Positions 22,453 to 34,740 of a stretch of 64,000 bases of DNA are shown one piece after another (the stretch's first letter is position 1; every line of letters begins with the position of its first letter). The stretch is from contig JAQFVV010006336.1 of assembly GCA_028023455.1 (NCBI GenBank), forward strand, positions 2,432,224 to 2,496,223, read 5' to 3'. The translations under genes and the position numbers were made by a program. The notes beneath the pieces are model-generated. The model saw nothing but the letters and a program-made list of their open reading frames with translations, did no database searches and was not told the origin of the DNA. Origin of the DNA: Epiperipatus broadwayi (taxonomy: Eukaryota; Onychophora; Udeonychophora; Euonychophora; Peripatidae).

Positions 22453-25320
22453 ACCCTCACTTCCAGGAAATATGTAATAACAATTAATTAATCTACCTCA
22501 GATAAATAATTATGTTCATCTAAAATATATCTAATAAATAATAACTATATTCTATTATAATATCTATTATTAATTAGTTCAAATTAACAAATAATAATAT
22601 GGTTTTATTTCTTAAATTAAAGAAATAAATATTTATTTAAAAATCATGAGACCATGAAGTGTGTTTACAAGTGGTAAAATGAATACATTGAGCCAATATC
22701 CCACAGGATATCACCTCAATGGCATAAGAATACTATCCTTACTCTTATTACTTAAACAATAGATCTATAGTACTTCTACATCTTTAATAAAATTAATTAA
22801 GTAAATGACTTTTAATAAGTTAATCTGAATATCTCTATTAAAATGATTTAGTTCAAAGTTGTCTCAGATTCTTTTATATAATTCTAGAATAATTATAACT
22901 TTTGTAATTAAGTATGATAAGGGATTTAATATCATCCCTACTACATCTAACTAATACTAATACTAATAAAATAATAATACTAATATTCAATTTATAATTT
23001 AATCTTATATCTTTTCTACTTGCAATATTACTTATGTATCACATAATAATAATGTAATATAATCTTCTATTATCTATATGGCATTTAAACAAATCTATAT
23101 GGTATGATATTATAATCTGAGAATATGTGGCAATCATTACTAATATAATTCAGTGTAAATATTCTGTGGTTATTCTATGACCATCATAATAATATAATAA
23201 ATGAAATTTCTTTAATAAAAATCATATCAATAAAACATTTTAACTCTTAAATAATAACTTTATTTATTATGCTCTTAATTCTAATTATCTGTGATTATGT
23301 AATTGTGATGTGAAGAAATTGAATTGACACCGAGATTTATAACAAAACAAATTTATTAATAAACTTCAACAATAAATTATATACAATATAAATGAACTTT
23401 TTTTTACCCTTTTTTAGGTAATCTCACAAAAAAAAAATGAATTAAATTTAAAAAAAATATATCAGATACAAAAAAAAAAATTGCTTTATAAAATTCTTAT
23501 TATTACAATATTACCATAATATCTTTATAGCCTCCATTAAGTTTCTTTAAATTATTATATTGTAAAAAATATTATTTAAATTATTAATTCAATACCTTTA
23601 TTATTTATTATTTAGGTTTTAAAATACTTTTATTACTTCATATAATTATTCCTAACCTATTCATAATGTAAATAATCTTAATAACATATCCATTAATCTC
23701 GACTGCTTATTAATCAGCAATGTAATGTCAAATAAAATGGAAGTATTGATGTGTTATTATTATAAAATAATTTTTATTTAAAATTATGATCACTTATATT
23801 CTTCAAATGTGATTTATGTATATTTCTATTACTTGTAAAAATATGCATTAAAATTGAATTTTTGTAAAACTTAATGATTAAATAATATCTTTAGAAAACA
23901 CATTTCATTCATCATTTATTTATTTGTAATAAATAATAATGAGTCCCAACCATAAAAAGTTTATGATTCCTTATTAACACGTTATAATCTTGTACTCTTT
24001 ACCCTTACTCATATATTTGCTTTTAAAACAATATAACCCATATTATCTTCTTTAATAACAATTCTGCATTTTAAACTTATTCATCATTTCATATTTTAAA
24101 ATAATATCTTTTACGATGTGATCCAAGCAATATCGAGAGTAAATACACAAGTAGGTATATGGAATAAATTAGGTTTTAATTTAATAGAACTTCTATTAAA
24201 TAACCATTATGGTCACAGTGTATCATAAATAAGATATGACTATTTTAGTTCATCACTTCTACTAATAAACATAATGTCCAAGCTATCTATTCAGCTCTAT
24301 GGAACATTACAACTTCAACATACATAAAATAACACTACCATGAACAGATGCAAGTTATAGAGCTAAGTTATCTATACTTGCACAATAACCACTATTGTCT
24401 ATACTTATTCTAATATAAACAAATCCTACCTAAAATATTATCTTGGTCCTATTTAACTTAATATGAAGCTTACATCACTAAATCTATTCCTACATTATTA
24501 TAACAATAAATAAATTCATGTCTGAAATAACCATCTAACCAATCGATAAGAAAATATCATTTTATCCCTTAGTAACTTTAAACATAAATACAAACAATCA
24601 GTATCGATATCCCAGTTTATTATTTTTTATCACTTAAAGTAAACCTTAAATTCCATTATAATAGAATCATATACTTATATTTCCCTTAAATTAAAATGTA
24701 CTTATGATATTATTAAAAGTATGCATATTCTTTAACAGGAATAAACAAATTATATACTATGTGTATGTATTGTGTTTTTCATACTCATTTCATACATCCA
24801 CACTAAAATATACAATAATAAAATACATAAGAAAATGATCAATACTTTTATAATTATTACCATCAACAATATGTCTTCCTGGTCGATTATTCCATTAATA
24901 TTTCTGGATCATGAACTAAATAAAAACATTATTTAAATATCACTCATTCCACATCATCATACTTTAAAATATTAAATTTTTTTAAAAATTATTAAAGACT
25001 TTTTTTATAATAATTAAACACTAAGTTAGGAAATAATTAAATGTTTTTATGTTCCTACACTTTTCTATTCTCTAAACATTATGATAAAAGTTAGTAAAAA
25101 TAAGATTTAAAGTTCATATTAACAAAAAACTCTGACAAAGTTTATTATGGAAAATGTCCTTTCCCTCCTGCAGCATTTGTTGATAAAAACATCTTCCTTT
25201 AATGCAAAAAAACTATGCATGCTCCAATACTTCTCCTTTCACGACATGTCCAACAATTTTTTAAAAATAAAGAAAATAAACAAAAGTAAGTCGACTTGTA
25301 AAATACTCCAATTGCAATAC
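21340..25320. other. Long AT-rich spacer; (TA)n at 22393-22449
   Basis: Very AT-rich with almost no open frames. A 57-bp TA run lies at 22393-22449 and a shorter one at about 21661-21676. I see no coding sequence, RNA gene or clear mobile element. The stretch from 23300 to 23400 (GAATTGACACCGAGATTTAT onward) faintly resembles an LTR end but has no partner in the window. Confidence 0.6.
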
Positions 25321-25337
25321 AAATAGTTCTGAGTTCT

Positions 25338-25435
25338 GTCTTGCGTTGTTAGCCGAGAGGTATCGTAGCCGCCATGCAAGTAGTTGGTTGCAGACGGTTG
25401 TGGGTTCGGTCTCGGCCGATGCTATGACATATGAA
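25338..25435 (+). mobile_element. tRNA-like SINE with perfect 17-bp target duplication
   Basis: A 98-bp insert, clearly richer in G+C than its surroundings, is flanked by exact copies of AAATAGTTCTGAGTTCT (25321-25337 and 25436-25452). Inside, TAGCCGAGAGG (25350-25360) fits the A box of an RNA polymerase III promoter and GGTTCGGTCTC (25403-25413) fits the B box, 42 bases apart. It lacks a fully paired tRNA cloverleaf and a LINE-like tail, so it is a short SINE or a tRNA-derived retrosequence, mobilised in trans by a LINE. The perfect duplication indicates a fairly recent insertion. Confidence 0.85.
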
Positions 25436-25452
25436 AAATAGTTCTGAGTTCT

Positions 25453-27246
25453 TCTTTTATTTCCAACAGTAATTATTAAATGCGTTCTTAATCCTGTATT
25501 ATGACATATATCTTCTAAAACTTTACTGCTTTCAGTTAAATTTTCTACAGGTCAATGTTCCTGGATACAACACAGCATCTGTAGTATGTATTATTGTAGT
25601 TTTAAATATCTTTAGAAATACTTTTCCAAATATATTCTGTATATCCAGCATACAACAACTACTATTTTGAAGATTTTTTCCAATGTAATATAAATTATTT
25701 TACCAATAATCTTCATTTTTTAATTTCTTTAAAAAATTATATTTTTCAAAAATCAATTCCAATATTTCTTCATAAAGAAATATTTCAACATCTTAAATAA
25801 TTGTTATTTTACATTAACAGTTTTTTAAAAAAAACTATTCTACTTTAAAATAGCTTACAGAATAAAAATTTCATATTTTTCTTTCCATCTCTGACAAGCT
25901 TCTCTAAATCTTTTCCATGAAGTTCTGTCTATTGAATTTACTATTACATTAGCATGAACACTTAGCATAAGCAAAATTATGTGCCTAGTAGGAAAGTAAT
26001 AATTCGATATTTTACTCCATAAATTTAAGTTCAATGATCACTTCTCCATGTTTAAGTTGATGTCAAATTAGATGAACTAGATCAGCAAGTAAGTAATTAC
26101 TTAATTTTTAGCCACACATTTCCATATCATGATCTTATGATAATGAATAAATATCCCTTCTTTTTATAATTTAAAATAATAAAATTGACTATTACTAATA
26201 TATGTAATTAACTCAAGTTACAGTAACAGTAACAACAATAGTAAGAATTTAAATAATAGCAATCTGCAAAATATGTGCAGCTCATATATTCAAGATCTGA
26301 TTGGACAATTAAACAATGCTTTTTTCCAAGGACCCTGGGAAAACAATACTGATTAAAGTTAACACAAATAATAATTTCTAAATATTTATTTTTTATTATA
26401 CTATTCAATTCTTAATTAATTTTCATATTTTATTTACACTTAATATATACTTTAAAATAACTCTTAAAAATCACATTACACTATTTATTACTATTTTTAT
26501 CCTTCTTTTAAACAAAATGTATTTATTTTCAAAATAAAATACAAATCTAATTTTATTTATTATATTCACTTTAAAGATTGAATTTAATATTGATAACAGA
26601 TAATATTATTCTATCCCTGAATAAACAAATCTACTATTTTTAAATCTTATATTAGAATTTTAAAATAGTTTTACTTTATTAAAAAAAACTTTGCAAGCAC
26701 ACGTGTGAAGATCAGCACATCACGTGGTCTACAAAAATACATGAGTCACTAATAATTTGACCAAAAAATAAAATAAATAATTTAATTTACACAATATTAC
26801 ATAAAAATAATATTATAGCAAAATTTAAAATAATTATTGCAATATTATAAAATCAACTATGCCCTTGTCACACATTATTACTTTTAATTAAATGATTTTT
26901 AAATATAACTATTAAATACAATTATTATTATTAAATAGTGTATTCATTTAACTGTAAATTACTTTTAAAATTTACTTTAATCATTTATTATTACGACTTA
27001 TTAAATCAGTATTTACTATGGCCAGTTTTCCCAACCATACAATCTTATAATGATTTTAGTTAACTGTTGTCTTTCAAATACTAACACATTATTATACATC
27101 AACTAATTTGCTTGCCCTAATTAAATTATTAAAAGATCATCAACACATAACATACATCATTCTCTTACTTAACTTTGAAATTTAAAATTTTCTAGTAAAT
27201 TGATAGAAATAATCCATCCTTACCTAAACAAAAGGGTACAATATAT
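25453..27246. other. AT-rich spacer, no gene seen
   Basis: No recognisable coding or RNA feature. Open frames such as 26208-26408 (minus) lack any domain. The segment ends in ACAATATAT next to element C. Confidence 0.6.
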
Positions 27247-28878
27247 TGTACTGGATTCAAATATGGGTCGATCGAAACACCAGACTCCTAGGCAGAGAAG
27301 AACATACTCATAGAGTATGTATGCCCAAACAATAGCTATAAAATATATAACTTGCATTACATTTCCAGGACATAATGTCTTCTCGACTGTTGAGTTCAAC
27401 ACCAGAGTTCAAAGCACTTTTTTATTTCATGTAAACATGGATGCCAGCTATCTATTCAGAATAATAAACAACACACTTTGAACAATGGCCAATAACCCAA
27501 TGCCTAAGTATCCACGACTAGATCAGTTGTTGGTAATCACTAACAGATTATACATAATTAGTGGTGAAAAGAATTGTAAGAGAGATTGGTAAAAGGAATT
27601 GATAAAAAGAATTGACCAATAAATAAAGTTTAATTTTAAAGACAATTTATTAACTAACATTTACTAATTTTAAACATTTTATAAATCTAAAATAACACAC
27701 ACACATTTTAAATTAACACATTATAATGTATCTTAAGAGAAAGCATAAATACTGTTTGATGATTATAAAATCATATAGCATTCACAAACACGCACAACAA
27801 TAGTTCATTTTATGCATGCTTATAGAGTTCATATTACTTGTCTCTGGAGGCTTTACGAATTAATGCGATGCAATGGCTATTATAGAAATAAGAATATAAA
27901 ATATTATTACCTAGGATTTTAAATGTGGACATAGAACTTTGTTTTCTTTGGTTACTGCTTTAGGTGAGAATATTTCCAGCCAGCTGGGACGTTTCCTTGA
28001 TGAGTTTCCTTATTATTCACAATTATTATTTTTGTAGACAATTAGATTCTGATGGAGATTTCTAAGTTGTTACGCTGACATTATTTCATGGGCAGATCTT
28101 GTTGTTTTCATCGGATTTCAGGCTGTGGAGAGGCGTATGTTTCCCGTGGTTTTTTAACACTGCATTTCTGTTTCTGAATACCTAATAAACTGCACTGTTA
28201 TTTGAACTGAAACAATTACTCAACTAAATGATTGTCCTCTCTGAACTTAACTGACTCAATCTATTGTTCGATAAAAAGGGTCTATTTATACTTCTAGCAT
28301 GTTGTCTAAGTTCTTTTTAATATCCACTGGCAATATCTGTTGTCGAAATTCCTTTGATAATCCTTTGACAACATGTTTTGGAAAAAAGTTTAGTTAGTAA
28401 TAGCCATGCAAATGTGTTGTTTTATATAATTTTAATTAATAGCCATCACTGTGTTTTTAATGATAATCTTCTTTTATTTCATTTTAATATTTATTACGCA
28501 TACATTATTTATTTACAATCGCACATATATATGCGCATATATAACTAGTTGTAAGATTACTTTTTCTTTAATTCGAATTAAAAGAGATTTGTTATTTTTA
28601 AACTTTAAATTATATTTCGACTAATAATAATAAACTCTACTTCCTTTTATAAAGCTTTTATTTAACTTTTCTAACCAAACCTCCCACCAGTCTTTTAATC
28701 AATTATTTTCTAACTTTTATTTTAAAAACTAATGATAGAAAACTGTTTGACTCTTATCTTTTTCTAAAACATACTGTAATAAACTCTTCAACATTTAATT
28801 TTATGTTTTTCTTTTACGAAAAATTATTTTAATAATTTTTTTAAATAAAATTATGTGCCAATATTCAATATTGGTACA
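27247..28878 (-). repeat. 3' LTR of element C
   Basis: Aligns with 31499-33139 along its full length. A TATA-like motif on the minus strand (complement of CTATTTATA at 28282-28290) is in the same place as in the mate. Open frames inside (27220-27402 and similar) are chance. Confidence 0.9.
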
Positions 28879-30386
28879 TTACACCATCCCGTTTGAGAGT
28901 AAAATGCATTATTTTTTGACCATTTTATCACTGACAACTTTAAGTCTTAATTTATTATTTTTTTCTAAGTTTGCTTTTTGATATCTTTTGCTTTCCATAC
29001 TAAGGGCTATCTCAATTAGGCTTTACTCCTTTCGATGCTGACAACATTGCTTACAATATTCTGAGTCCTGGATATTGATCATGAGAACAAACTAATTTTG
29101 TGGCACAGGGATCTTTTAGAAATGAGGCGGATGCAGATTCGCTGTCTTATACTGACTTACACTATGAAAAACGAAGCTTCGGCTGTTGATTCTCTTAATC
29201 AGACTTTGACTAAGAAAAGGTCACTGTGAATGGCAGAAATTTTCAACTGTCCATTTTCAACTTATGCTTTGGAAAATGATTGCTGATTCTCTTTATCAGA
29301 TTTTGACTAAGAAGAGGTCACTGCAAATGGCAGGAATTTTCAACTGTCCATTTCCAACTTATGCTTTGGAAAATGAGGTACAAGATATGGGGATTCTCCC
29401 CTGAAAAAGATACTTGTGACTTGATTCTGGTTGTTGTCAGTGCACATTTTAAAAGAAGAATGATCCCTGCCAATCCATTATGGGTACTGAAATTTATCCA
29501 GTCGACACTTTTAACTTATCCTTACTAAACTAATTTCACAATATCGTCATGCCTTTAGTTTCAAACCCTTATACACTTTTAATACAACTTAGATTGACTT
29601 TCATTTATATTATTTTAACCTTTCAATATTATTTTTAAATACACATGAATGTTACTTAACATATTTACTTCTATTACACAAACCTGACAATATTATTTTT
29701 AAACCACTATGGACATTATCTTACATATTTATTTAATCTTACAATATTTTTCTAAACTATTGTGGACATCAGTTTCCATATTTATTTATATTATGGTATC
29801 ATATTTTAAATCATTTATTTAACTTCTTTATTTATGTGCGTGTGTTCAGAAAGAACTATTTTTATTTTATTACGATCCATATTATACAAATACTTTTATT
29901 TATTTTATGTGACCTGACTTTAAATCATTTATTTACTTCCTTTTATTAACTTACGGTATTCAAAACAAACTTTTATTTTATTACGCTACTTTTTTTATTA
30001 TGTTATTCATTTATTTAATCCTACAAACATTACTTTTAAATCATTAATTTGACCCATTTATTTACAAACATTTTTCTTAATTAATATGTGTGTGGGGAAA
30101 AAAAATATTTTACTTTACGAAGCCTCCGTTATTATTTGACAAAACAATCCATCATTTTAAATAGCAAAATTCTAATTCAGGCTTTTCACCTATGTCAAAT
30201 AACTATATTAAGCTCATAGTCCATTTCTGGTCCTTTTTGTTTATTTCCTTTACTATTCCATTCATTTGCTAACTTTTAAACTATGTCAGGTGGTTCCTTC
30301 TTTCTTTCTACTAACTCACTAACATAAATTATATTCCATATTCTCACATCTCTCCCTCAATTAAAATTTATTGCTTTACCTCTTTC
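28879..30386. other. Element C interior without coding capacity
   Basis: No pol domain in any frame. It contains a 97-bp tandem duplication (29187-29283 and 29284-29380, sharing TTTTGACTAAGAAGAGGTCA-type sequence), followed by AT-rich DNA to the gag-like ORF. Confidence 0.7.
29187..29380. repeat. 97-bp tandem duplication inside element C
   Basis: Two adjacent copies begin TGATTCTCTT and end GGAAAATGA and differ at about eight positions. The sequence is richer in G+C than its flanks. Confidence 0.9.
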
Positions 30387-31022
30387 TCATTTTGTTCTAT
30401 TTTCTGCCTTGTAAATTAGAAAACCTTTAAGCTTCACAGTTCTCCATATTTTTCCTAACCGTGAATATTTTTTCTTATGCTTTTTCTTTGTTTTAAATTT
30501 ATTTTTAAATCTATGGACATGAATGTTTACTTTAAGCCTTTTGTTTTTAATTCTTTGTAAAAACTCTTTTATGCTATCTTCTACCTTGAACTTATATCTC
30601 TCTTTTATATCTTGGTCTACATTTGTTTCTACCTTATCTGTCACAATGCTATCTGATTCTAATTCAATGTCTATCTCTTTTATCACCTCAACTTCCTTAT
30701 TTTCATTGACAAAATCTACTTGTACAATCTATTGATTTTCCTCTACCTTTCCTGTTATCTCACATCTTATTTCTCTTACTTCTGCTCTGAGTTCCTTAAT
30801 TTCTCCTTTAGTCTGACTAATTTCTTCGTTCAATTCTGCTTTGAGTTCTAACTGGCTTTGTTTAAATTTTTGATACAATTCTTCTTTGAGGTCCTGCTGA
30901 CTTTGCTCAAAATTTTGCATCATATTCATTATCATTTTCATCATCATCTGTGTCTCAGATATATCTTCCTTTTCCACTAACTGGGGATTTTTAAAATATA
31001 TCAGGCTTTCTTTTGGCTCCAT
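30387..31022 (-). pseudogene. gag-like coiled-coil ORF of element C with one in-frame TAG
   Basis: From Met at 31022 the frame runs 97 codons to a TAG at 30729-30731 and then goes on open in the same frame to 30387, about 212 codons in all. The N-terminus (KNPQLVEKEDISETQMMMKM) resembles the start of the element A gag. Residues 35-95 are a predicted coiled coil with a repeated F-x-Q-S-Q-x-(D/E)-L-K pattern (FEQSQQDLKEEL, FKQSQLELKAEL). The part after the stop ends in a Lys-rich patch (FKTKKKHKKKYSRLGK), possibly nucleic-acid binding. No zinc knuckle or capsid WW motif. Function inferred from position only. Confidence 0.6.
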
Positions 31023-31498
31023 TTTGTGTGTGCTCCCATGTTTTTATATTGTCATGTTCCCTTTTTAACACCTCTACTCTTTTTATTAATCCCTCCAGCT
31101 CTATATCTTTTCTTATTTTGAAACAATATTTTTTTTTCAATCTAGCACTTACGTCAAACTAAATTTACACACTACTCTTTATTTTTCTTACTAGAACGGA
31201 AACATATGCTGACCCCTCCCTTTTGTCCATTTTTCTCTACCTGTTCCTAATGCTTCAGCTCCACCCATAATATCCAATTGTCTCTTATTTAAGGGAATGA
31301 TTTATTTTAACTAACGTAAATAGCATAAATCTCTTTTCATTTAAAGAAAAAAAATTTTAGATCAATAATTTTTCTAAAATTAAAACACTTTCACATACAT
31401 AATTTAGCTTTTCTATAAAATTTTTTTTTTAAACAGGAAACCAAGTATTTAGTTAACTGTCATTTATGTCAGGTTCAGCCCATATTGGTAATGCCATT

Positions 31499-33136
31499 TG
31501 TGCCAGGTTCGAATATGGGTCTGTGAAACACCGGACTCTTAGGCAGAGAATAACATACTCGTAGAGTATGTATGCCCAAACAATAGCTATAAAATATATA
31601 ACTAGCATTACATTTACAGGACATAACTTCTTCTCGACTGTTGAGTTCAACACCAGAGTTCAAAGCACTTTTTTGTTTCATGTAAACTTGGGTGCCAGCT
31701 ATCTATTCAGAAGAATAAACAATGCACTTTGAACAATAGCCATTAACTCAACTCCTAAATATCCACGACTAGCTCAGTTGTTGGTAATCAATAACAGATT
31801 ATACATAATTAGTCGTGAAAAAAATTGTAAGAGAGGTTGGTAAAAGGAATTGATAAAAAGAATTGACCGACAAATAAAGTTGAATTTTAAAGACAATTTA
31901 TTAACTAACATTTACTAATTTAAACATTTTATAAATCTAAAATAACACACACACATTTTAAATTAACACATTATAATGTATCTTAAGAGAAAGCATAAAT
32001 ACTGTTTGACGTTTATAAAATCATATAGCATTCACAAACACACACACCAATAGTTCATTTTATGCATGCTTATAGAGTTTAAATTACTTGTCTCTGGAGG
32101 TTTTATGAATTAATGCGATGCAATGGCTATTATAGAAATAAGAATATGAAATATTATTACCTAGGATTTTGAATGTGGATGTAGAACTTTGTTTTTTTTT
32201 TGGTTACTGCTTTAGGTGAGAATATTTCCAGCCAGCTGGGTCGTTTCCTTGATGAGTTTCCTTATTATTCATGATTATTATTATTTGAGACAATTAGATA
32301 CTGACAGAAATTCCCAAGTTGATATGCTGACATTATTTCATGGGCATATCTTGCTGTTTTCATCAGACTTCAGGCTGTGGAGAGGCGTATGTTTCCCATG
32401 GTTTTTTAACACTGCATTTCTGTTTCTGGATACCTAATAAACTGCACTGTTATCTGAACTGAAACAATTACTTGACTGAATGATTGTCCTCTCTGAACTT
32501 AACTGACTCAATCTATTGTCTGATAAAAAGGGTCTATTTATACTTCTAGCATGTTATATAAGTTTTTTTTAATATCCTCCGGCAATATCTGTTGTTGAAA
32601 TTCCTTTGATAATCCTTTGACAACGGGTTTTGGAAGATCGTTTAGTTAGTAATAGCCATGCAAATGTGTTGTTTTATATAATTTTAATTAATAGGCATCG
32701 CTGTGTTTTTAATGATAATCTTCTTTTATTTCATTTTAATATTTATTATACATACATTATTATTTATTTACAATTGCACATATATATGTGCATATACAAC
32801 TAGTTTTAAGATTACTTTTTCTTTAATTCGAATTAAAAGTGATTTGTATTTTTTAAACTTTAAATTATATTTCGACTAATAATAATAAACTCTACTTCCT
32901 TTTATAAAGCTTTTAGTTTAACTTTTCTAACCAAAACTCCCCCTCCCCCCTTTTAATCAATTATTTTCTAACTTTTATTTCAAAAACTAATGATAGAAAA
33001 CTATTTGACTCTTATATTTTTCGAAAACAAACTGTAATAAACTCTTCAACATTTAATTTTATGTTTTTCTTTTACGAAAGATTATTTTAATATTTTTTTT
33101 AAATAAAATTATTATATGCCAATATTCAATATTGGT

Positions 33137-33139
<3 letters not shown>
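31499..33139 (-). repeat. 5' LTR of element C
   Basis: Starts TGTGCCAGGTTCGAATATGG and ends TTGGTACA. It is the upstream LTR for minus-strand transcription. It differs from the other LTR by scattered substitutions and short indels, so the insertion is not recent. Confidence 0.9.
32534..32542 (-). promoter_or_regulatory. TATA box in 5' LTR of element C
   Basis: Minus strand reads AGTATAAATAGACC, a good TATA box, conserved in the other LTR at 28282-28290. It would drive transcription leftward through the gag-like ORF. Confidence 0.55.
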
Positions 33140-33182
<43 letters not shown>

Positions 33183-33183
33183 A
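33140..33183. repeat. (TA)n microsatellite at the edge of element C
   Basis: TA run adjoining the last base of the right LTR; candidate insertion target. Confidence 0.9.
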
Positions 33184-33966
33184 ATTTTCTAAATCTAGTT
33201 AATTTTTACATAAGAGCATCATTTGACTTGAAATTTAAAATTGCCCTAATTGACAAATAGCTTATGAACATCTTACAATTGATTATATTGTATTCTCTTT
33301 ATAAAGATATTTTTTTCATGTACACTATTCTCAAAAGCCATGTTACATTTCAAGCCATGAATATCACTTAATTTAATTAAAAGAAATACTATAACATGTG
33401 ATTTAGCAATAAGCACATCATTAACATATCTAAAATAACTTTAAATATCTAATTGGAAAAACTTTTTAAAGAGACAACAGAGCATTCAACAACTGAAAGT
33501 GATAACCCCATGGGTCATCCTTCATTCATTTTATACAGCTGATTTTCAAATGTGGCAATCAAATTTTGTTCAATAAATATTAAATAATCCATTAATATAT
33601 AATCATTGATCAATCACATGAATAGACCCATACAATTCTGTAACAGTCAAAGTAAAAAATCTATTTTCATCAGCCAAAATCAGCTTATCATTTTTGTTAC
33701 CAAATCAATTTAAGATAAACTTATATATTTACCAAGTCCTAATATATCTTGCAAAAACTTTCAACATAAACTGCTATTTGAAAAAATTTTCAACCTCTAA
33801 AATTCAACATAAGCCTAATAAGTACGATTTTTAAATGTACTATTAAATTTCCAAAATCTTTGTCATAATAGCACATGATGAATAAGTAGCTAATTTCATA
33901 TTTATTAAGCAGTTTATTTAAATAAAATTAAAATGTAAAATTAATAAAGTTTACATATATATATAT
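33184..33966. other. AT-rich spacer, no gene seen
   Basis: No recognisable gene, RNA or repeat apart from a short TA run near 33955. Confidence 0.6.
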
Positions 33967-34435
33967 AAAATACATATTTTGCGGGTTCATCCGTGTTAAA
34001 AACTTTTAATATTAATATACTGACATTTTGACTTGATCACACAAGCCATCCACAGAGTTATAAAAGGTAGAAAAATGGTTGTAGAGGTGCTACAATCACT
34101 GATTTGAATAAAATGTTAAAATTCCACCAATAGTAAAAAATGTTAAATTTAGGAATGTTGTAGATGCGCTACAATCACTGATTTGAATAAAATGTTAAAA
34201 TTCCACCAATAGCAAAAAATGTTAAATTTAGAAACATTCCTAAATTTAACATTTTTTGCTATTGGTGGAATTTTAACATTTTATTCAAATCAGTGATTGT
34301 AGTGCCTCTACAACCATCTTTCTACCTTTTATAACTCTGTGGATGGCTTGTGTGACCAAGTTGAAACATCAGTATATTAATATTAAAAGTTTTTAACATG
34401 GATGAACCCGCAAAATATGTATTTTGTATATTTAA
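33967..34435. repeat. Foldback element, family 2 (large palindrome)
   Basis: The outer arms, AATACATATTTTGCGGGTTC and its complement, close a palindrome of about 470 bp. The left half contains two tandem 79-bp units (from 34080 and from 34159, each with CTACAATCACTGATTTGAAT and ATTCCACCAATAG); the right half contains one complementary copy. An exact inner dyad lies near 34215-34245. The arms include GACTTGGTCACACAAGCC-type sequence discussed under findings. Non-coding. Confidence 0.9.
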
Positions 34436-34472
34436 CCCATCCAAATCTTTGTTTTAGCATATATATATATAT

Positions 34473-34659
34473 AATACATATTTTGCGGGTTCATCCGTGT
34501 TAAAAACTTTTAATATCAATATACTGACGTTTCGACTTGGTCACACAAGCCATCCACAGAGTTATAAAAAGGTAGAAAGCTTGTGTGACCAAGTCGAAAT
34601 GTCAGTATATTGATATTAAAAGTTTTTAACATGGATGAACCCGCAAAATATGTATTTTA
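34473..34659. repeat. Second, shorter family 2 palindrome
   Basis: It uses the same termini (ATACATATTTTGCGGG and complement) and the same outer arm sequence as 33967-34435 but folds back at TAGAAAGCTT, missing the inner tandem units. A (TA)n run separates the two palindromes, and another TA tract follows at about 34692-34720. Confidence 0.9.
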
Positions 34660-34688
34660 TATATTTAACCAGTGCAAATCTTCGTTTT

Positions 34689-34723
<35 letters not shown>

Positions 34724-34740
34724 GAGAAATCTTTGTTTTA

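Larger units (their letters stand above)
27247..33139 (-). mobile_element. Element C: non-autonomous LTR element (gag-like ORF, no pol)
   Basis: Two direct repeats of about 1.63 kb (27247-28878 and 31499-33139) start TGTACT/TGTGCC and end GGTACA, giving a short terminal inverted repeat. ATAT on both outer sides (27243-27246 and 33140-33143) fits a 4-bp target duplication, though the right side runs into (TA)n. The 2.6-kb interior holds one gag-like coiled-coil reading frame on the minus strand near the right LTR and nothing like protease, RT or integrase. The weak purine run ACGGGATGG next to the left LTR also supports minus orientation. It would need proteins from another element, perhaps one like A. 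Confidence 0.87.

Noticed and set aside
25338-25435. A true tRNA gene
   Set aside because: A and B boxes are present but the cloverleaf does not pair well and a 17-bp target duplication shows it is an insertion.
31499-31540. B-box-like GGTTCGAATATGG suggesting a SINE at the LTR edge
   Set aside because: It is part of the element C LTR terminus, is not kept in the mate LTR (GGATTCAAATATGG) and has no A box at the right distance.
32216-32437. 73-codon frame with MRIFPASW start
   Set aside because: Inside the element C LTR, and the other LTR does not keep the frame.
33967-34659. CRISPR-like array
   Set aside because: Repeats are inverted and nested with no regular spacers; the DNA is eukaryotic.
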